Positions 22,714 through 37,700 of a stretch of DNA of 64,000 bases are shown piece by piece. The translations under genes were made by a program, and so were the position numbers. Each line of letters begins with the position of its first letter. Position 1 is the first letter of the stretch. Source of the stretch: Benincasa hispida (Eukaryota > Streptophyta > Magnoliopsida > Cucurbitales > Cucurbitaceae); the NCBI RefSeq assembly GCF_009727055.1, contig NC_052351.1, forward strand, positions 57,356,379 to 57,420,378. The letters are read 5' to 3'. Below the pieces are notes generated by a model that saw only the letters and a list, made by a program, of their open reading frames with translations, was not told the DNA's origin and made no database searches.

Positions 22714-25700
22714 CTTTAAATGCGAAGAAATTTTAAGTCAATAACCACCTGTCGAATATTACAAGCAAGGATCAACAGATACAGAAAACTCATTACCAAG
22801 ACGATCTCCATTCTCACAAGTATCAAGGATGTTATCAGCCTCTGTTGGTAAAAACGGACATCTGGCATAGGTCTCTAGCATATCTGGCAGTTCAAAGTCA
22901 TATTATATAACTGATAATACATCTATATGGTCCTGCTCCACTCCACTCTCTATAGTCTCTCCCATTATATTTTTTACATAAAGAAGGGCGAAGCTTAACA
23001 AAAGGGGGAAAGTTTTATTTTTTTTCTTTAGGAATCTTCTTGAACATCTCTTGAACTTAAAATTAAGAGACTGATACATTCTAAATTAATTTAACATAAG
23101 CAGTGAAGAAAAATACCTGAACCCTGGGAAAAGTCCGCTGTCAGATCTGAGAGACTAAAATTCCTCGTAATTTGATTAATGAACCCAAATGAGGAGGGAT
23201 CCGGATCAAGAAGTGATTCATTGAAGGATGGTGTGTTGGAATCAACACTAGCAAAAGATGCAACTGACGTGTTCCCAATTGATTGACGAGCATCAAGGAC
23301 ATTGCTCTCTGTTCCAAGCATGTAGGGAGAACTGTTTGAATATCCAGTTTCTACTTTGATCATCCCTCCATTCATTCCTTGAAACAGACCCACATTTGAG
23401 CTCTGAGGTGCAACATCATTCCTGGCATGAGAAGACATATCCACAGCAGTGTGCATAGTTGAGAGTACAGGTTGGGTACCATTAGAATAAGCATTGCCTA
23501 AGCTGACACCAACAGGGTGGTCTATGTCATCTTGTTTCAAAGTAGGTCCTGAATGCTCTGGTGCGTAGCAGCTCTGGTGTACTGTTCAAACAAAGTACAT
23601 TGACTTGTTAGTGACACAAGTACATTATAAATGTTATACAATGATGGGAAAGGTTTATAATTAGCAAAACAACTCCTTCAAGCACCAATTAATATATAAA
23701 AACTCATACATCCCCCCATAATAGAAAACCTGCATCAATACGAATCACATATTGAAAATGTGGCGTTTTTTATTAATAACAATTTCATGAATCATTTTGT
23801 AAGATGCATAGCATTAACCCTAACATCACAAGATTACTTTCCACCTCCTTTTCTTCTATTTGAATCTCCAAAATACGATCTATAATATTACCAAAACAAA
23901 GATGAACAAATATCTTGTGAAGAAAAGTTCTTCCACCTTTAGAACTGGTTTAGGAAGAGATAATTGCAAAATAGCCATCATAGTGGAGAAAAAAAAATAA
24001 ATTTATGCCAAATTAAGATATGGATCTTTATTAAATATGTTATCTCTAGTACAACTTTGTAGTTGATAATGAAAAACTATTCAGTATCATATGTGGTTTC
24101 TAAGTGAACCTGATTGTACCTTTTTCTGAATCGGGATCAAGTTCGTTAGAGAAAAAGGTTTTTTGAATATTAAGGATTATAATATGTAACAAATAAAGTT
24201 TTGAAGTGACTAAGACAATGCAGAAATTATAGAAACGATACAGGTAAATAGAACACTGATGATATCCTCGTAAATCCACACAATAATAAAAATAGAAATC
24301 TAAATCAATCAAGTATAATTGATATGCATAAATACTATAAAGCTAACTGGAAACTACCAAATACATTTAGTTGAAATGTCTTATCTGTGGGCATGGCACC
24401 TCTGGATGCTCAACTGCCTGCCCTGGATGCCTAATTGCCTTTTAATTTTCTTTTTTCATAAAAATTGAATAACTTTGTTGACTAAATGAAAGGAAAATTG
24501 CTAAAAGCCTAGAATTATACATAGCAAGAATGGAGAGGACGGAAGGTGGTTTTCAGATGCCAACAAGCATGGAATTCTATTACTAAATGGAGAAAGTGGC
24601 TTGAAATTGCCAAAAACTTAAGCATGGGGCAGGGAACAACATAAAATTTTGGGAGGATTTTGGAGGTGGGACCTTAGCTAGCTATTTTTTTCTAATAAAA
24701 GGAATATGTTTTCAAAAAGGAAAATGATGAAGATGATGATGAAAGCCTACATTTTGTTTAGAACTCAAGGACCCAGATGTACCGTCTATAGAACAGATCT
24801 TGTTCAAGTAAGGTCATTGATGATGAAAGCCTACAAAAGCCAAGAGAGTGACCAACCCCTTCAATTTGGACAAAACACGGATTAAATATTATAAAAGGAA
24901 CTTCTAAGTTCCTAACAAGAGAGCCCTGACTGAATGAAACAAAAAGACATTTATCTTAACCAAATTGCAATCCCTTTCCGACACTCAGAAAATCCTCCTG
25001 TTGTCTATCCAAAGATGGCCAAAACTGCATTAGACAGAATCAGGCTTTACTGACACCCTCACGGATTGGCAAAAGCATATGGCACGAATTCCAATAATAC
25101 ATATTCATTTGGCTTAAATTGACATCAAGTAATTGCCTTCACTTCAGCCACGCTGTTAATACCAAGATGGCAGTCACTAATGCTCAATTACAAGAAAATT
25201 GATGTTTCAATATGGTTGAAAGCATCAGTATGAAAGGAAAGTGTCTTCGCAGAAAATGACATGAGGTGCTACTCTTCCTCTTTCAATATGCCTTGTTAAT
25301 TGTGAAATCCGGAAACCACAAGGATGAAATATTTAGCCTCTCTCTCTTCATCTTTTTTTTTAAAAAAAAAATGAGAGCAGGACCTCTCTTATTCTTAAGA
25401 GATCAGATACGTTGTAACTAACATGTAATAACATCCAAGATATAGCAATGCAACAAGTAACAAATAAAGATTAAGCTTCCGACTAGGAGAAAAGCAGCCT
25501 TACTAGGTTGGACGTGGGATCCATTAGAACTAGATAACGCAGTCACTGCACATGGGTGTATTTGGTGCATCATTCGTGCTTGCTGTTCAAGCAACCGGTT
25601 GAATTCAATAATCTGGCTTTTCACCATCAGTCTCAGATAATATGCATTAAAGAATTCCTGATTCTCCTCTTCAAGCTTCTGCCAAACTGGAAGAGAAGCA

Positions 25701-28700
25701 AAACAAAAGGTTTTGACTACAATAGATGAAGTAAACATAAAAGGAGGTAGCATAAGTGTTTACAACCTGCAGTTCTATCTCAATGGTATGGATCATATGA
25801 GTCTTATGACATGGAAACATTATGTATAGTAATTTATATCCACTTGTCAACCGTGGATCAAAAATTTATGGATAATTTTTAATTCAATCCACTTGAGACT
25901 TATTGTATGTTTTTCTATTTGTCTTTTTTTTCATGTGTCTGGAAAACCATCCTTTCACTGACAACGAAGCAACTATTGGTCCTTGATCCAAATTACCATT
26001 AATTTTGATTTGAGGGGTTGAAGGTATCCATCACTTGTTCTTCCATTATTTGTACGGCAAGAAATTTTTGGAAACTTCGTTTCAAAGCTTCCTACGCTCT
26101 TGCACTTTTGATTTCAGGGCTAAAAACAATATCTTCAACCTACTTGGCCATGATTTAGGAAAGCAAGAGATTTGTGGCTTAATATTGTTAAGTATGTGGT
26201 TTGGGGCTTTGATTTTGGAAGAAATCAACAATTTTTTGGGAAAAAGAAAGTTTTGATAATATGATGAAGTACCATACGGCATAGCAGTAGCTTGCTGTTT
26301 GTTTGGTTGAGTAGAATTTAGCCGTTCCAACATGTCGCATTTTGGAATCTCGAGATCAATATGGGTTAAATGTGTGTAATAGTGGTGGTGATGTGTGTTT
26401 GATTTGTGTTCAAAATAAAGTTTCGTACAGCTTGTTAGATTGCCCTTCCGAATGATTTTTGCAATCACTCGTTTTATGAGAGTATTCTATGTGAGGGAAG
26501 CTTCCTTGTAATCTTATTACATATTGGACTAAGTTTTAGATGTTTTCTGCTTTGGGGGCTTCCAAGATGTATCCCTAAAAGGGAATCTTTCGTTTGTAAC
26601 ATCCAAATACCAATAAAATGTTTGTGCATCTTTGTAAAAATAAATAAATCATGCTGCAATGGTGAGCTACTTACTATCTCAGTTTCCTAGTTAATCTTGT
26701 TCGTCCATGATCATTTCTATAGCCAATATAGATTACTGACAGGTTGCTCTATCATCAATTCCTAAATGCCTAATCAATCATTTTCCTCTGCATCCATCAA
26801 ATTTAAATGTACCTTAATTTGTAACAAGGACTGTAGGTCTATGATTCAGAATATTCTCATGAACTTTCCCTTTTGTGATGAGGGGAGAAGATTCGTGGAA
26901 AACTTGTTACTTCGCCTTTATTTTTATTTTTTTTGGCAAGGTTCAGTGCCTCTTTATGGGCATCCATCCATAAATCGAGCCAGCTATGTTTTATCCTTTT
27001 GGATTGGAGTCCTGGATTCCTTTAGTGCACTTGTTTTTTTGTATGCCTTGAACATTCTTCCATTTTTTTTCAATGAAAGCTCAGTTTTTAAAACTAAAAT
27101 AAAAATAAAATAAAACCTCTAGATCTGCTAGACATTTTTTACTAGACTATAACAAAGTCATGGCACATCATGCTATCTTGCAGTTCATGTGTTGTACTAA
27201 CTCAACAATCAACTAATTAACTATCGTTTTCACAATTATTATTGATAACTCCCTAAATGAGTTATCTTAATGCCTCTAATATTGCTTGTTTAGAATGATT
27301 AATCAATTTAAATGTCTATATTTGTAGGAATTTGAACACTACATGCATTTTGGAGCATTATGGACGGTTCAAGAGCTTAACAGAGCGTCGCAGTGTTGCG
27401 CTCAAAGTCAGAAGCACGTAAAACAAGCAACATCGCAGCACTACCCTTTGGAGCCACAACATCGTCGCAAACCCCCAGCAGACTCACCTGCGGAAAATGC
27501 ATGAGTCGCAGCACTCTTAGTAGCGTCACGGTGCCCTCGATGGACCATATATCTTCTTTTCATTCTAGGGTTAGGAAGGAGAGTTGGTGGCCGATTTTGA
27601 GAGCTCTAAGCTCGGTTTTGGCCAAAACCCATGAAAATTCTTTGTATTTTGGCTTGTAATGAAGATTTTGGCATCAGGATTTGATTCTAGATGATCGACT
27701 AGGCCCCAAATGAGCACTTTAGTTATGGATATAATAAGATTTTTATGGAATGTTCGTGGATTTTTCTGATTCTTCTTGTTTTCTACTCCTTGCTTGATTT
27801 TTCTTTTTTTTACAAGAAACATTTCATTGATGAATGAAATATCCAAAGAGTAGAATGGGGATAAACCAATAGGGAAAATACCCAAATCCAAAATAAAAGC
27901 AGAACACATAATGGATAGATACAAACAGGATGTATGAGGAGCAAAAAGATACAACCCAATCCAGAAAGGAAGTGATAAAAACAGTGAAGATAGTTCAAAA
28001 AACGAAAGAAGCACATGATCATAGCGGATGAACATCAACACAAAAGCTCAGAGCATCTAGAAGCCACTTGAGACGAAAGGGTTCCACCATAACAGAAACT
28101 TAAAGCCCAAAAACCATTTTTGTCACACTGATATAGACCCTTCTTTAAGCAAAGGTTGAGCCTTTTTTTCATACAAAATAGAGCTTTCTAGATTCCGTAA
28201 TTCTCTCGACTCTCTTTTTTCTTTGCTGAAGATCGGTTGGGTTGCTCTTTGTTGGGATCACCTTTATGCAAAGACCGAGATATCTAAACCAAGGGACCAG
28301 TACCATCAAGTGTGGAGCCCATAAAAGGACCAACTAATGATGAATGTTCATAATCATACCAATTTCCACCCATGTGGTCATAGATGTAAGAGGGATGAGG
28401 AGAAACCGGCGGAATATGAATGGGGCTAGAAAGGTAGGCATCCGTGACTCCTTGCTTGAATTTCTACGATGAGCATACTAAATAGATTAAATTAACGACT
28501 TAATCACATATACTTGTATGTTTGTTCACCCGCGCCATGCATGTTGAGATTATCTGTAACTGTAATGATGGCATAGATAATTTGAGTAGTAAATAGGTTG
28601 AGTTATAGTTATGGTTCGATCTCTAACGTAACCAAGGTCACCAATAACGAATAGATAGTGGGACCTAAGGAATAGAAAAACGTTAAGTTTGACTTAGCTA

Positions 28701-31700
28701 GTTTAATCTAATGTCCTAATCAATCCAAGAGCTTGATGCAATTAACTTGTAGGTAATGCACGACTATTATTTAGTTAATTTAGAAATTGGCATCGCATTA
28801 CGAGTCGATTTTCTTAAGAGAGTCTAAACGACACTACCGGATCAATCGATTAGACAATTAATTAAATAACCTAATTCCTATGATAAATTGATGAAGTAAT
28901 CTATAAATAGCCCAACGGTCTCTTAATTGGCGAAGGTAATCTCATGCTATCCCTCTTTCTCTCACCAATCTATCTTACATTCCACACTTTAATTTTCTGC
29001 ATTTTTATCTTGTCAACCCCTTCCTCCCCTCCCCCCCCCCCCCCCCCCAAACTGCTTTTCCATAGACAAATTTACATTGGGGAGATTAGGGGTGTTCGTG
29101 GGTTGGATTGAAGAACTTTTTAGACCCAACCCAATTGTTCGGGTTGTAAATTCTTTTACCCAAATAACCCTCATTAAGAAATGAAACCCAACCCAACCCA
29201 ACCATGAAACATTTGGATTGGGTTGGTTCGAGTTACTCGGGTCATTAATTTAATTTTTTTTTAAAAGGAAGTAAAATATCAATACGTAAAAAATTGATTT
29301 AACTATTGTTGAAATACGTTGAATTAGCCCTAAGGGCATTTTTGTAATTATACTATATTTGCTAAATTAGGGTTTCACCTCATTCTATTTATATCTGAGG
29401 TGGGGTCTATTGTTATGTATGACATTAAAATAAGAAGTCCTTTTCTATCGGTGTTTTTTCTCCCTGAATTACGGTTTTCACGTAAATTCCTTGTGTCGTT
29501 TTCTTCTCTCTTTCTATTTCAATATGGTATTAGAGCAAGGTGATGAAACCCTAGCCCTGATAGAAGAAACTCAGTCATCAAACTTGATAGGTGAAGGTAC
29601 ACTGACTAATGAGGCTGTGATTCAAGCAGTAGTTGACCAATATCTCCGAACCATCATCCCAGGCGGCATAGCCGAACAGTTCCAGCCGGCGAGCCGAACA
29701 ACAGTGGTGGACTCACTCCAGCCAGCGCGCCAATCAGCTCCCAGACTCAGCAGACCCAGCCGTTCCAGCCAAACATCATCGATGAAGTCCCTCGGCTTCG
29801 CACGCGATCGATTCTTCTACGGCGCACGCACTCGGTCCCTCGACTTCACACACGACCGGCCCACACTCGATTTCGCACAGGATCGGATTTGTCCAGACGG
29901 TCGTGGGTTTGCTCCAGCTGCCGAGTCGGGTCAGATCGGCGCGTTTTCTTCAACCTCGCGGCCGATCGCCGAGCCTTCTATCCGTTACCCACTGTCGCAG
30001 CCGTCTGGGAGCAACGCCCAATCACGGGCTGCCACATTTTTCCACCGGTGGACTTCCGGCAGTAGCTTCTTCACAGTACCATGGTGGACAGCCTCTTCCT
30101 CATGTGTATCCAGTTCAACCTCAGTTTCGAATGGGTGATTCCGTTGAAGAAAATCCCATGATCTTTGGACAGAAAAATTCTAGATCTGAATCTCATGGGG
30201 AACTCCAACAACAATTGGTTAGTCTCCAGCAACAGATGGCCACCCTTGGAGCCCAGATTGAATGGCCATGATTCTTCCCCGATGTATTCAGAAAATTCGG
30301 TATCAATGTTTCCTACTCTTCCTACTACTAATCTTTTATCTGGAACTATAGGAAATTCTGCAGGAATGATCACGGGAGAGAAGCTGAATGGGCAAAATTA
30401 CTTCTCTTGGTCCCAAACAATTAAAATCGTTCTTGAGGGACGCCATAAGTTTGGATATTTGACTGGAGAGATACCAAGACAGAATCCTGGGGATCCTCAA
30501 GAGCGTGTCTGGAAGGCAGAGGATTCTTTACTCCGCTCAATGTTAATCAGTAGCATGGAACCACAAATTGGGAAACCTTTACTCTATTCAGCCACTGCCC
30601 GAGATACTTGGGATGCAGTCTAACGGTTATATTCGAGGCGTCAGAAAGCATCCCGCCTGTATACTCTACGTAAACAGGTTCACGAATGCAAACAAGGGAG
30701 CATGGATGTAACGTCATACTTCAGCAAGATGTCGTTTTGGCAAGAAATGGATCTATATCGAGAGATCATCTGGAACTGCCCGCAAGATGGAATTCAATAC
30801 TCCAAGATAGAAGAGGTTGAGCGTGTGTATTATTTTCTTGCAGGGTTGCACCCCAAATTTGATACAGTTCGGAGTCGAATACTAGGGCAGAAACCAATAC
30901 CGTCTCTCATGGAGGTCTATTCAGAGGTTAGATTGGAAGAAGATAGATCAAGTGCAATAAATGGGCCGGGTGTTACCACTGTAGAGTCAGCTGCCTTTGG
31001 GGTGAAGTCCACTGGATCTGATGGTGACAAGCAGAATAGTAAAACACCTCCAGTATGTGAGCATTGCAAAAAACAGTGGCATACGAAGGATCAGTGCTGG
31101 AAATTGCATGGTCGCCCTCCAAATGGTAAACGTCGCCCTCCGAATGACAAGTCGAAATCTGGGCGTGCTCTAGTGGGTGAATCAGTTGAGGGGGCCGCAC
31201 AACCTCGACACAGCCTCCAGTGACCAATCCTGGTGATTCAGGTACCATAGGGATCGGAACAATTGCTCAATCAAGTAACCCTCAATCTTTTAGTTTCCTT
31301 GTTGAAGGGAATGAGTTATGGATTCTAGATTCAGGAGCGACCGATCACTTGACTGGCTCATCCGACCGGTTTCTCTCATACTATCCAAGCGCTGGAAATG
31401 AGAGGATTCAGAGGAACAACATAAAATTTTGGAGGATTTGAGGTGGGACCTTAGCTAGCTATTTTTTTCAATAAAAGGAATATGTTTTTCAAAAAGGAAA
31501 ATGATGAAGATGATGATGAAAAGCCTACATTTTGTTTAGAACTCAAGGACCCAGATGTACCGTCTAAGAACAGATCTGTTCAAGTAAGGTCATTGATGAT
31601 GAAGCCTACAAAAGCCAAGAGAGTGACCAACCCTTCAATTTGGACAAAACACGGATTAAATATTATAAAAGGAACTTCTAAGTTCCTAACAAGAGAGCCC

Positions 31701-34700
31701 TGACTGAATGAAACAAAAAGACATTTATCTTAACCAAATTGCGCAATCCCTCTTCCGACACTCAGAAAATCCTCCTGTTGTCTATCCAAAGATGGCCAAA
31801 ACTGCATTAGACAGAATCAGGCTTTACTGACACCCTACACGGTATGGCAAAAGCATATGGCACGAATTCTCACAATAATACATATTCATTTGGCTTAATT
31901 GACATCAAGTAATTGCCTTCACTTCAGCCACGCTGTTAATACCAAGATGGCAGTCACTAATGCTCAATTACAAGAAAATTGAGTTTTCAATATGGTTGAA
32001 AGCATCAGTATGAAAAGAAAGTGTCTTCGCAGAAATGACATGAGGTGCTACTCTTCCTCTTTCATATGCCTTGTTAATTGTGGAAATCCGCGAAACCACA
32101 AGGATGAAATATTTAGTCCTCTCTCTCTTTTTTTTTTTAAAAAAAAATGAGAGCAGACCTCTCTTATTCTTAAGAGATCAGATACGTTGTAACTAACATG
32201 TAATAACATCCAAGATATAGCAATGCAAACAGTAACAAATAAAGATTAAGCTTCCGACTAGGGAAAAGCAGCCTTACTAGGTTGGACGTGGGATCCATTA
32301 AACTAGATAACGCAGTCACTGCACATGGTGTTTGGTGCATCATTCGTGCTTGCTGTTCAAGCAACCGGTTGAATTCAATAATCTGGCTTTTTCACCATCA
32401 GTCTCAGATATAATGCATTAAAGAATTTCCTGATTCTCCTCTTCAACTTCTGCCAAACTGGAAGAGAAGCAAAACAAAAGGTTTTGACTACAATAGATGA
32501 GTAAACATAAAAGGAGTAGCATAAGTTTTACAACCTGCAGTTCTATCTCAATGGTATGGATCATATGAGTCTTATGACATGGAAACATTATGTTAGTAAT
32601 TTATATCCACTTGTCAACCGTGGATCAAAAAATTTATGGATAATTTTTAATTCAATCCACTTGAGACTTATTGTATGTTTTTCTATTTGTCGTTTTTTTT
32701 TCATGTGTCTGAAAACCATCCTTTTCACTGACAACGAAGCAACTATTGTCCTTGATCCAAATTACCATTAATTTTGATTTGAGGGGTTGAAGGGATCCAT
32801 CACTTGTTCTTCCATATTTGTACGGCAAGAAATTTTTTGGAAACTTCGTTTCAAAGCTTCCTACGCTCTTGCACTTTTGATTTCAGGGCTAAAAACAATA
32901 TCTTCAACCTACTTGGCCAGATTTAGGAAAGCAAGAGATTTGTGGCTTAATATTGTTAAGTATGTGGTTTGGGGCTTTGATTTTGGAAGAAATCAACAAT
33001 TTTTTGGGAAAAAGAAAGTTTTGATAATATGATGAAGTACCATACGGCATAGCAGTAGCTTGCGTTTTGTTTGGTGAGTAGAATTTAGCCGTTCCAACAT
33101 GTCGCATTTTGGAATCTCGAGATCAATATGGTTAAATGTGTGTAATAGTGGTGGTGATGTGTGTTTGATTTGTGTTCAAAATAAAGTTTCGTACAGCTTG
33201 TTAGATTGCCCTTCCGAATGATTTTTTGCAATCACTCGTTTTATGAGAGTATTCTATGTGAGGGAAGCTTCCTTGTAATCTTATTACATATTGGACTAAT
33301 TTTAGATGTTTTCTGCTTTGGGGGCTTCCAAGATGTATCCCTAAAAGGGAATCTTTCGTTTGTAACATCCAAATACCAATAAAATGTTTGTGCATCTTTG
33401 TAAAAATAAATAAATCATGCTGCAATGGTGAGCTACTTACTATCTCAGTTTCCTAGTTAATCTTGTTCGTCCATGATCATTTCTATAGCCAATATAGATT
33501 ACTGACAGGTTGCTCTATCATCAATTCCTAAATGCCTAATCAATCATTTTCCTCTTGCATCCATCAAATTTAAATGTACCTTAATTTGTAACAAGGACTG
33601 TAGGTCTATGATTCAGAATATTCTCATGAACTTTCCCTTTTGTGATGAGGGGAGAAGATTCTTGGAAAACTTGTTACTTCGCCTTATTTTTTATTTTTTT
33701 TGGCAAGGTTCATGCCTCTTTATGGGCATCCATCCATAAACGAGCCAGCTATGTTTTATCCTTTTGGATTGGAGTCCTGGATTCCTTTAGTGCACTTGTT
33801 TTTTTGTATGCCTTGAACATTCTTCCATTTTTTTTCAATGAAAGCTCAGTTTTTAAAACTAAAAATAAAAATAAAATAAAACCTCTAGATCTGCTAGACA
33901 TTTTTTACTAGACATAACAAAGTCATGGCACATCATGCTATCTTGCAGTTCATGTGTTGTACTAACTCAACAATCAACTAATTAACTATCGTTTTCACAA
34001 TTATTATTGATAACTCCCTAAATGAAGTTATCTTAATGCCTCTAATATTGCTTGTTTAGAATGATTAATCAATTTAAATGTCTTATATTTTGTAGGAATT
34101 TGAACACTACATGCATTTTGGAGCATTATGGACGGTTCAAGAGCTTAACAGAGCGCTCGCAGTGTTGCGCTCAAAGTCAGAAGCACGTAAAACAAGCAAC
34201 ATCGCAGCACTACCCTTTGGAGCCACAACATCGTCGCAAACCCCAGCAGACTCACTGCGGAAAATGCATGAGTCGCAGCACTCTTAGTAGCGTCACGGTG
34301 CCCTCGATGGACCATATATTTCTTTTCATTCTAGGGTTAGGAAGGAGAGTTGGTGGCGATTTTGAGAGCTCTAAGCTCGGTTTTGGCCAAAACCCATGAA
34401 AATTCTTTGTATTTTGGCTTGTAATGAAGATTTTGGCATCAGGATTTGAATTCTAGATGATCGACTAGGCCCCAAATGAGCACTTTAGTTATGGATATAA
34501 TAAGATTTTTATGGAATGTTCGTGGATTTTCTGATTCTTCTTGTTTCTACTCCTTGCTTGATTTTTCTTTTTTTTACAAGAAACATTTCATGATGAATGA
34601 AATATCCAAAGAGTAGAATGGGGATAAAACCAATAGGGAAAATACCCAAATCCAAAATTAAAGCAGAACACATAATGGATAGATACAAACAGGATGTATG

Positions 34701-37700
34701 AGGAGCAAAAAGATACAACCCAATCCAGAAAGGAAGTGATAAAAACATAGGAGATAGTTCAAAAAACGAAAGAAGCACATGATCATACGGATTCTAGTCG
34801 ATGACATCAACACAAAAGCTCAGAGGCATCTTAGAAGCCACTTGAGACGAAAGGGTTCCACCATAACAGAAACTTAAAGCCCAAAACCATTTGTGTCACA
34901 CTGATATAGACCCTTCTTTAAGCAAAGGTTGAGCCTTTTTTTCATAACAAAAATAGAGCTTTCTAGATCCGTAATTCTCTCGACTCTCTTTTTTTCTTTG
35001 CTGAAGATCGGTTGGGTTGCTCTTTGTTGGGATCACCTTTATGCAAAGACCGAGATATCTAAACCAAGGGACCAGTACCATCAAGTGTGGAGCCCATAAA
35101 AGACCAACTAATGATGAATGTTCATAATCATACCAATTTCCACCCATGTTGGTCATAGATGTAAGAGGATGAGGAGAAAACGGCGGAATATGAATGGGGC
35201 TAGAAAGTAGGCATCCGTGAATCCTTGCTTGAATTTCTTACGATGAGCATACTAAATAGATTAAATTAACGACTTAATCACATATACTTGTATGTTTGTT
35301 CACCCGCGCCATGCATGTTGAGATTATCTGAACTGTAATGATGGCATAGATAATTTGAGTAGTAAATAGGTTGATTTATAGTTATGGTTCGATCTCTAAC
35401 GTAACCAAGGTCACCAATAACGAATAGATAGTGTGGGACCTAAGGAATAGAAAAACGTTAAGTTTGACTTAGCTAGTTTAATCTAATGTCCTAATCAATC
35501 CAAGAGCTTGATGCAATTAACTTGTAGGTAATGCACGACTATTATTTAGTTTAATTTAGAAATTGGCATCGCATTACGAGTCGATTTTCTTAAGAGAGTC
35601 TAAACGACACTACCGGATCAATCGATTAGACAATTAATTAAATAACTAATTCCTATGATAAATTGATGAAGTAATCTATAAATAGCCCAACGGTCTCTTA
35701 ATTGGCGAAGGTAATCTCATGCTATCCCTCTTTCTCTTCACCAATCTATCTTACATTCCACATTTAATTTTCTGCATTTTTATCTTGTCAACCCCTTCCT
35801 CCCCCCCCCCCCCCCCCCCCCCCCCCAAACTGCTTTTCCATAGACAAATTTACATTGGGGAGATTAGGGGTGTTCGTGGGTTGGATTGAAGAACTTTTTA
35901 GACCCAACCCAATTGTTCGGGTTGTAAATTTCTTTTACCCAAATAACCCTCATTAAGAAATAAGACCCAACCCAACCCAACCATGAAACAATTTGGATTG
36001 GTGTTGGTTCGAGTTACCGGGTCATTAATTTAATTTTTTTTTATAAAAGGAAGTAAAATATCAATACGTAAAAAAATTGATTTAACTATTAGTTGAAATA
36101 CGTTGAATTAGCCCTAAGGGCATTTTTGTTAATTTATACTATATTTGCTAAATTAGGGTTTTACCTCATTCTATTTATATCTGAGTTGGGGTCTATTGTA
36201 TGTATGACATTAAAATAAGAAGTCCTTTTCTATCGTTGTTTCTCCCTGAATTACGGTTTTCCACGTAAATTCCTTGTGTCGTTTTCTTTCCTTCTATTTC
36301 AATATGGTATTAGAGCAAGGTGATGAAACCCTAGCCTGATAGAAGAAACTCAGTCATCAAACTTGATAGGTGAAGGTACACTGACTAATGAGGCTGTGAT
36401 TCAAGCAGTAGTGACCAATATCTCCGAACCATCATCCCAGGCGGCATAGCCGAACAGTTCCAGCCGGCGAGCCGAACAACAGTGGTGGACTCACTCCAGC
36501 CAGCGCGCCAATCAGCTCCCAGACTCAGCAGACCCAGCCGTTCCAGCCAAACATCATCGATGAAGGTCCCTCGGCTTCGCACGCGATCGATTCTTCTACG
36601 GCGCACGCACTCGGTCCCTCGACTTCACACACGACCGGCCCACACTCGATTTCGCACAGGATCGGATTTGCTCCAGACGGTCGTGGGTTTGCTCCAGCTG
36701 CCGAGTCGGGTCAGATCGGCCCGTTTTCTTCAACCTCGCGGCCGATCGCCGAGCCTTCTATCCGTTACCCACTTGTCGCAGCCGTCTGGGAGCAACGCCA
36801 ATCACGGGCTGCCACAATTTTTCCACCGGTGGACTTCCGGCAGTAGCTTTTCACAGTACCATGGTGGACAGCCTCTTCCTCAATGTGTATCCAGTTCAAC
36901 CTCAGTTTCGAATGGGTGATTCCGTTGAAGAAAATCCCATGATCTTTGGACAGAAAAATTTCTAGATCTGAATCTCATGGGGAACTCCAACAACAATTGG
37001 TTAGTCTCCAGCAACAGATGGCCACCCTTGGAGCCCAGATTTGAATGGCCATGATTCTTCCCCGATGTATTCAGAAAATTCGGTATCAATGTTTCCTACT
37101 CTTCCTACTACTAATCTTTTATCTGGAACTATAGGAAATTCTGCAGGAATGATCACGGGAGAAGAAGCTGAATGGGCAAAATTACTTCTCTTGGTCCCAA
37201 ACAATTAAAATCGTTCTTGAGGGACGCCATAAGTTTGGATATTTGACTGGAGAGATACCAAGACAGAATCCTGGGATCCTCAAAGAGCGTGTCTGGAAGG
37301 CAGAGGATTCTTTACTCCGCTCAATGTTAATCAGTAGCATGGAACCACAAATTGGGAAACCTTTACTCTATTCAGCCACTGCCCGAGATACTTGGGATGC
37401 AGTCTAACGGTTATATTCGAGGCGTCAGAAAGCATCCCGCCTGTATACTCTACGTAAACAGGTTCACGAATGCAAACAAGGGAGCATGGATGTAACGTCA
37501 TACTTCAGCAAGATGTCGGTTTGGCAAGAAATGGATCTATATCGAGAGATCATCTGGAACTGCCCGCCAAGATGGAATTCAATACTCCACGATAGAAGAG
37601 GTTGAGCGTGTGTATTATTTTCTTGCAGGGTTTGCACCCCAAATTTGATACAGTTCGGAGTCGAATACTAGGGCAGAAACCAATACCGTCTCTCATGGAG

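Larger units (their letters stand above)
24633..31408. repeat. Copy 1 of a 6.8-kb direct duplication
   Basis: From 'ggaacaacataaaatttt' at 24,633 to 'gagaggatt' at 31,408 the sequence is repeated in the same order at 31,413-38,195. It holds part of intron 3, host exon 3, LINE ends, the left part of a hAT-like MITE and the Copia 5' LTR, gag and protease start. A four-base filler (caga) separates the copies. Confidence 0.92.

Noticed and set aside
25940..26120. Copia RNase H remnant
   Set aside because: A 'TDNEATI'-like string is suggestive, but neighbouring conserved blocks cannot be found in any frame.
29013..29201. Gly-rich reading frame at the C run
   Set aside because: Product of a long C homopolymer of unreliable length; the copy in the duplication differs.
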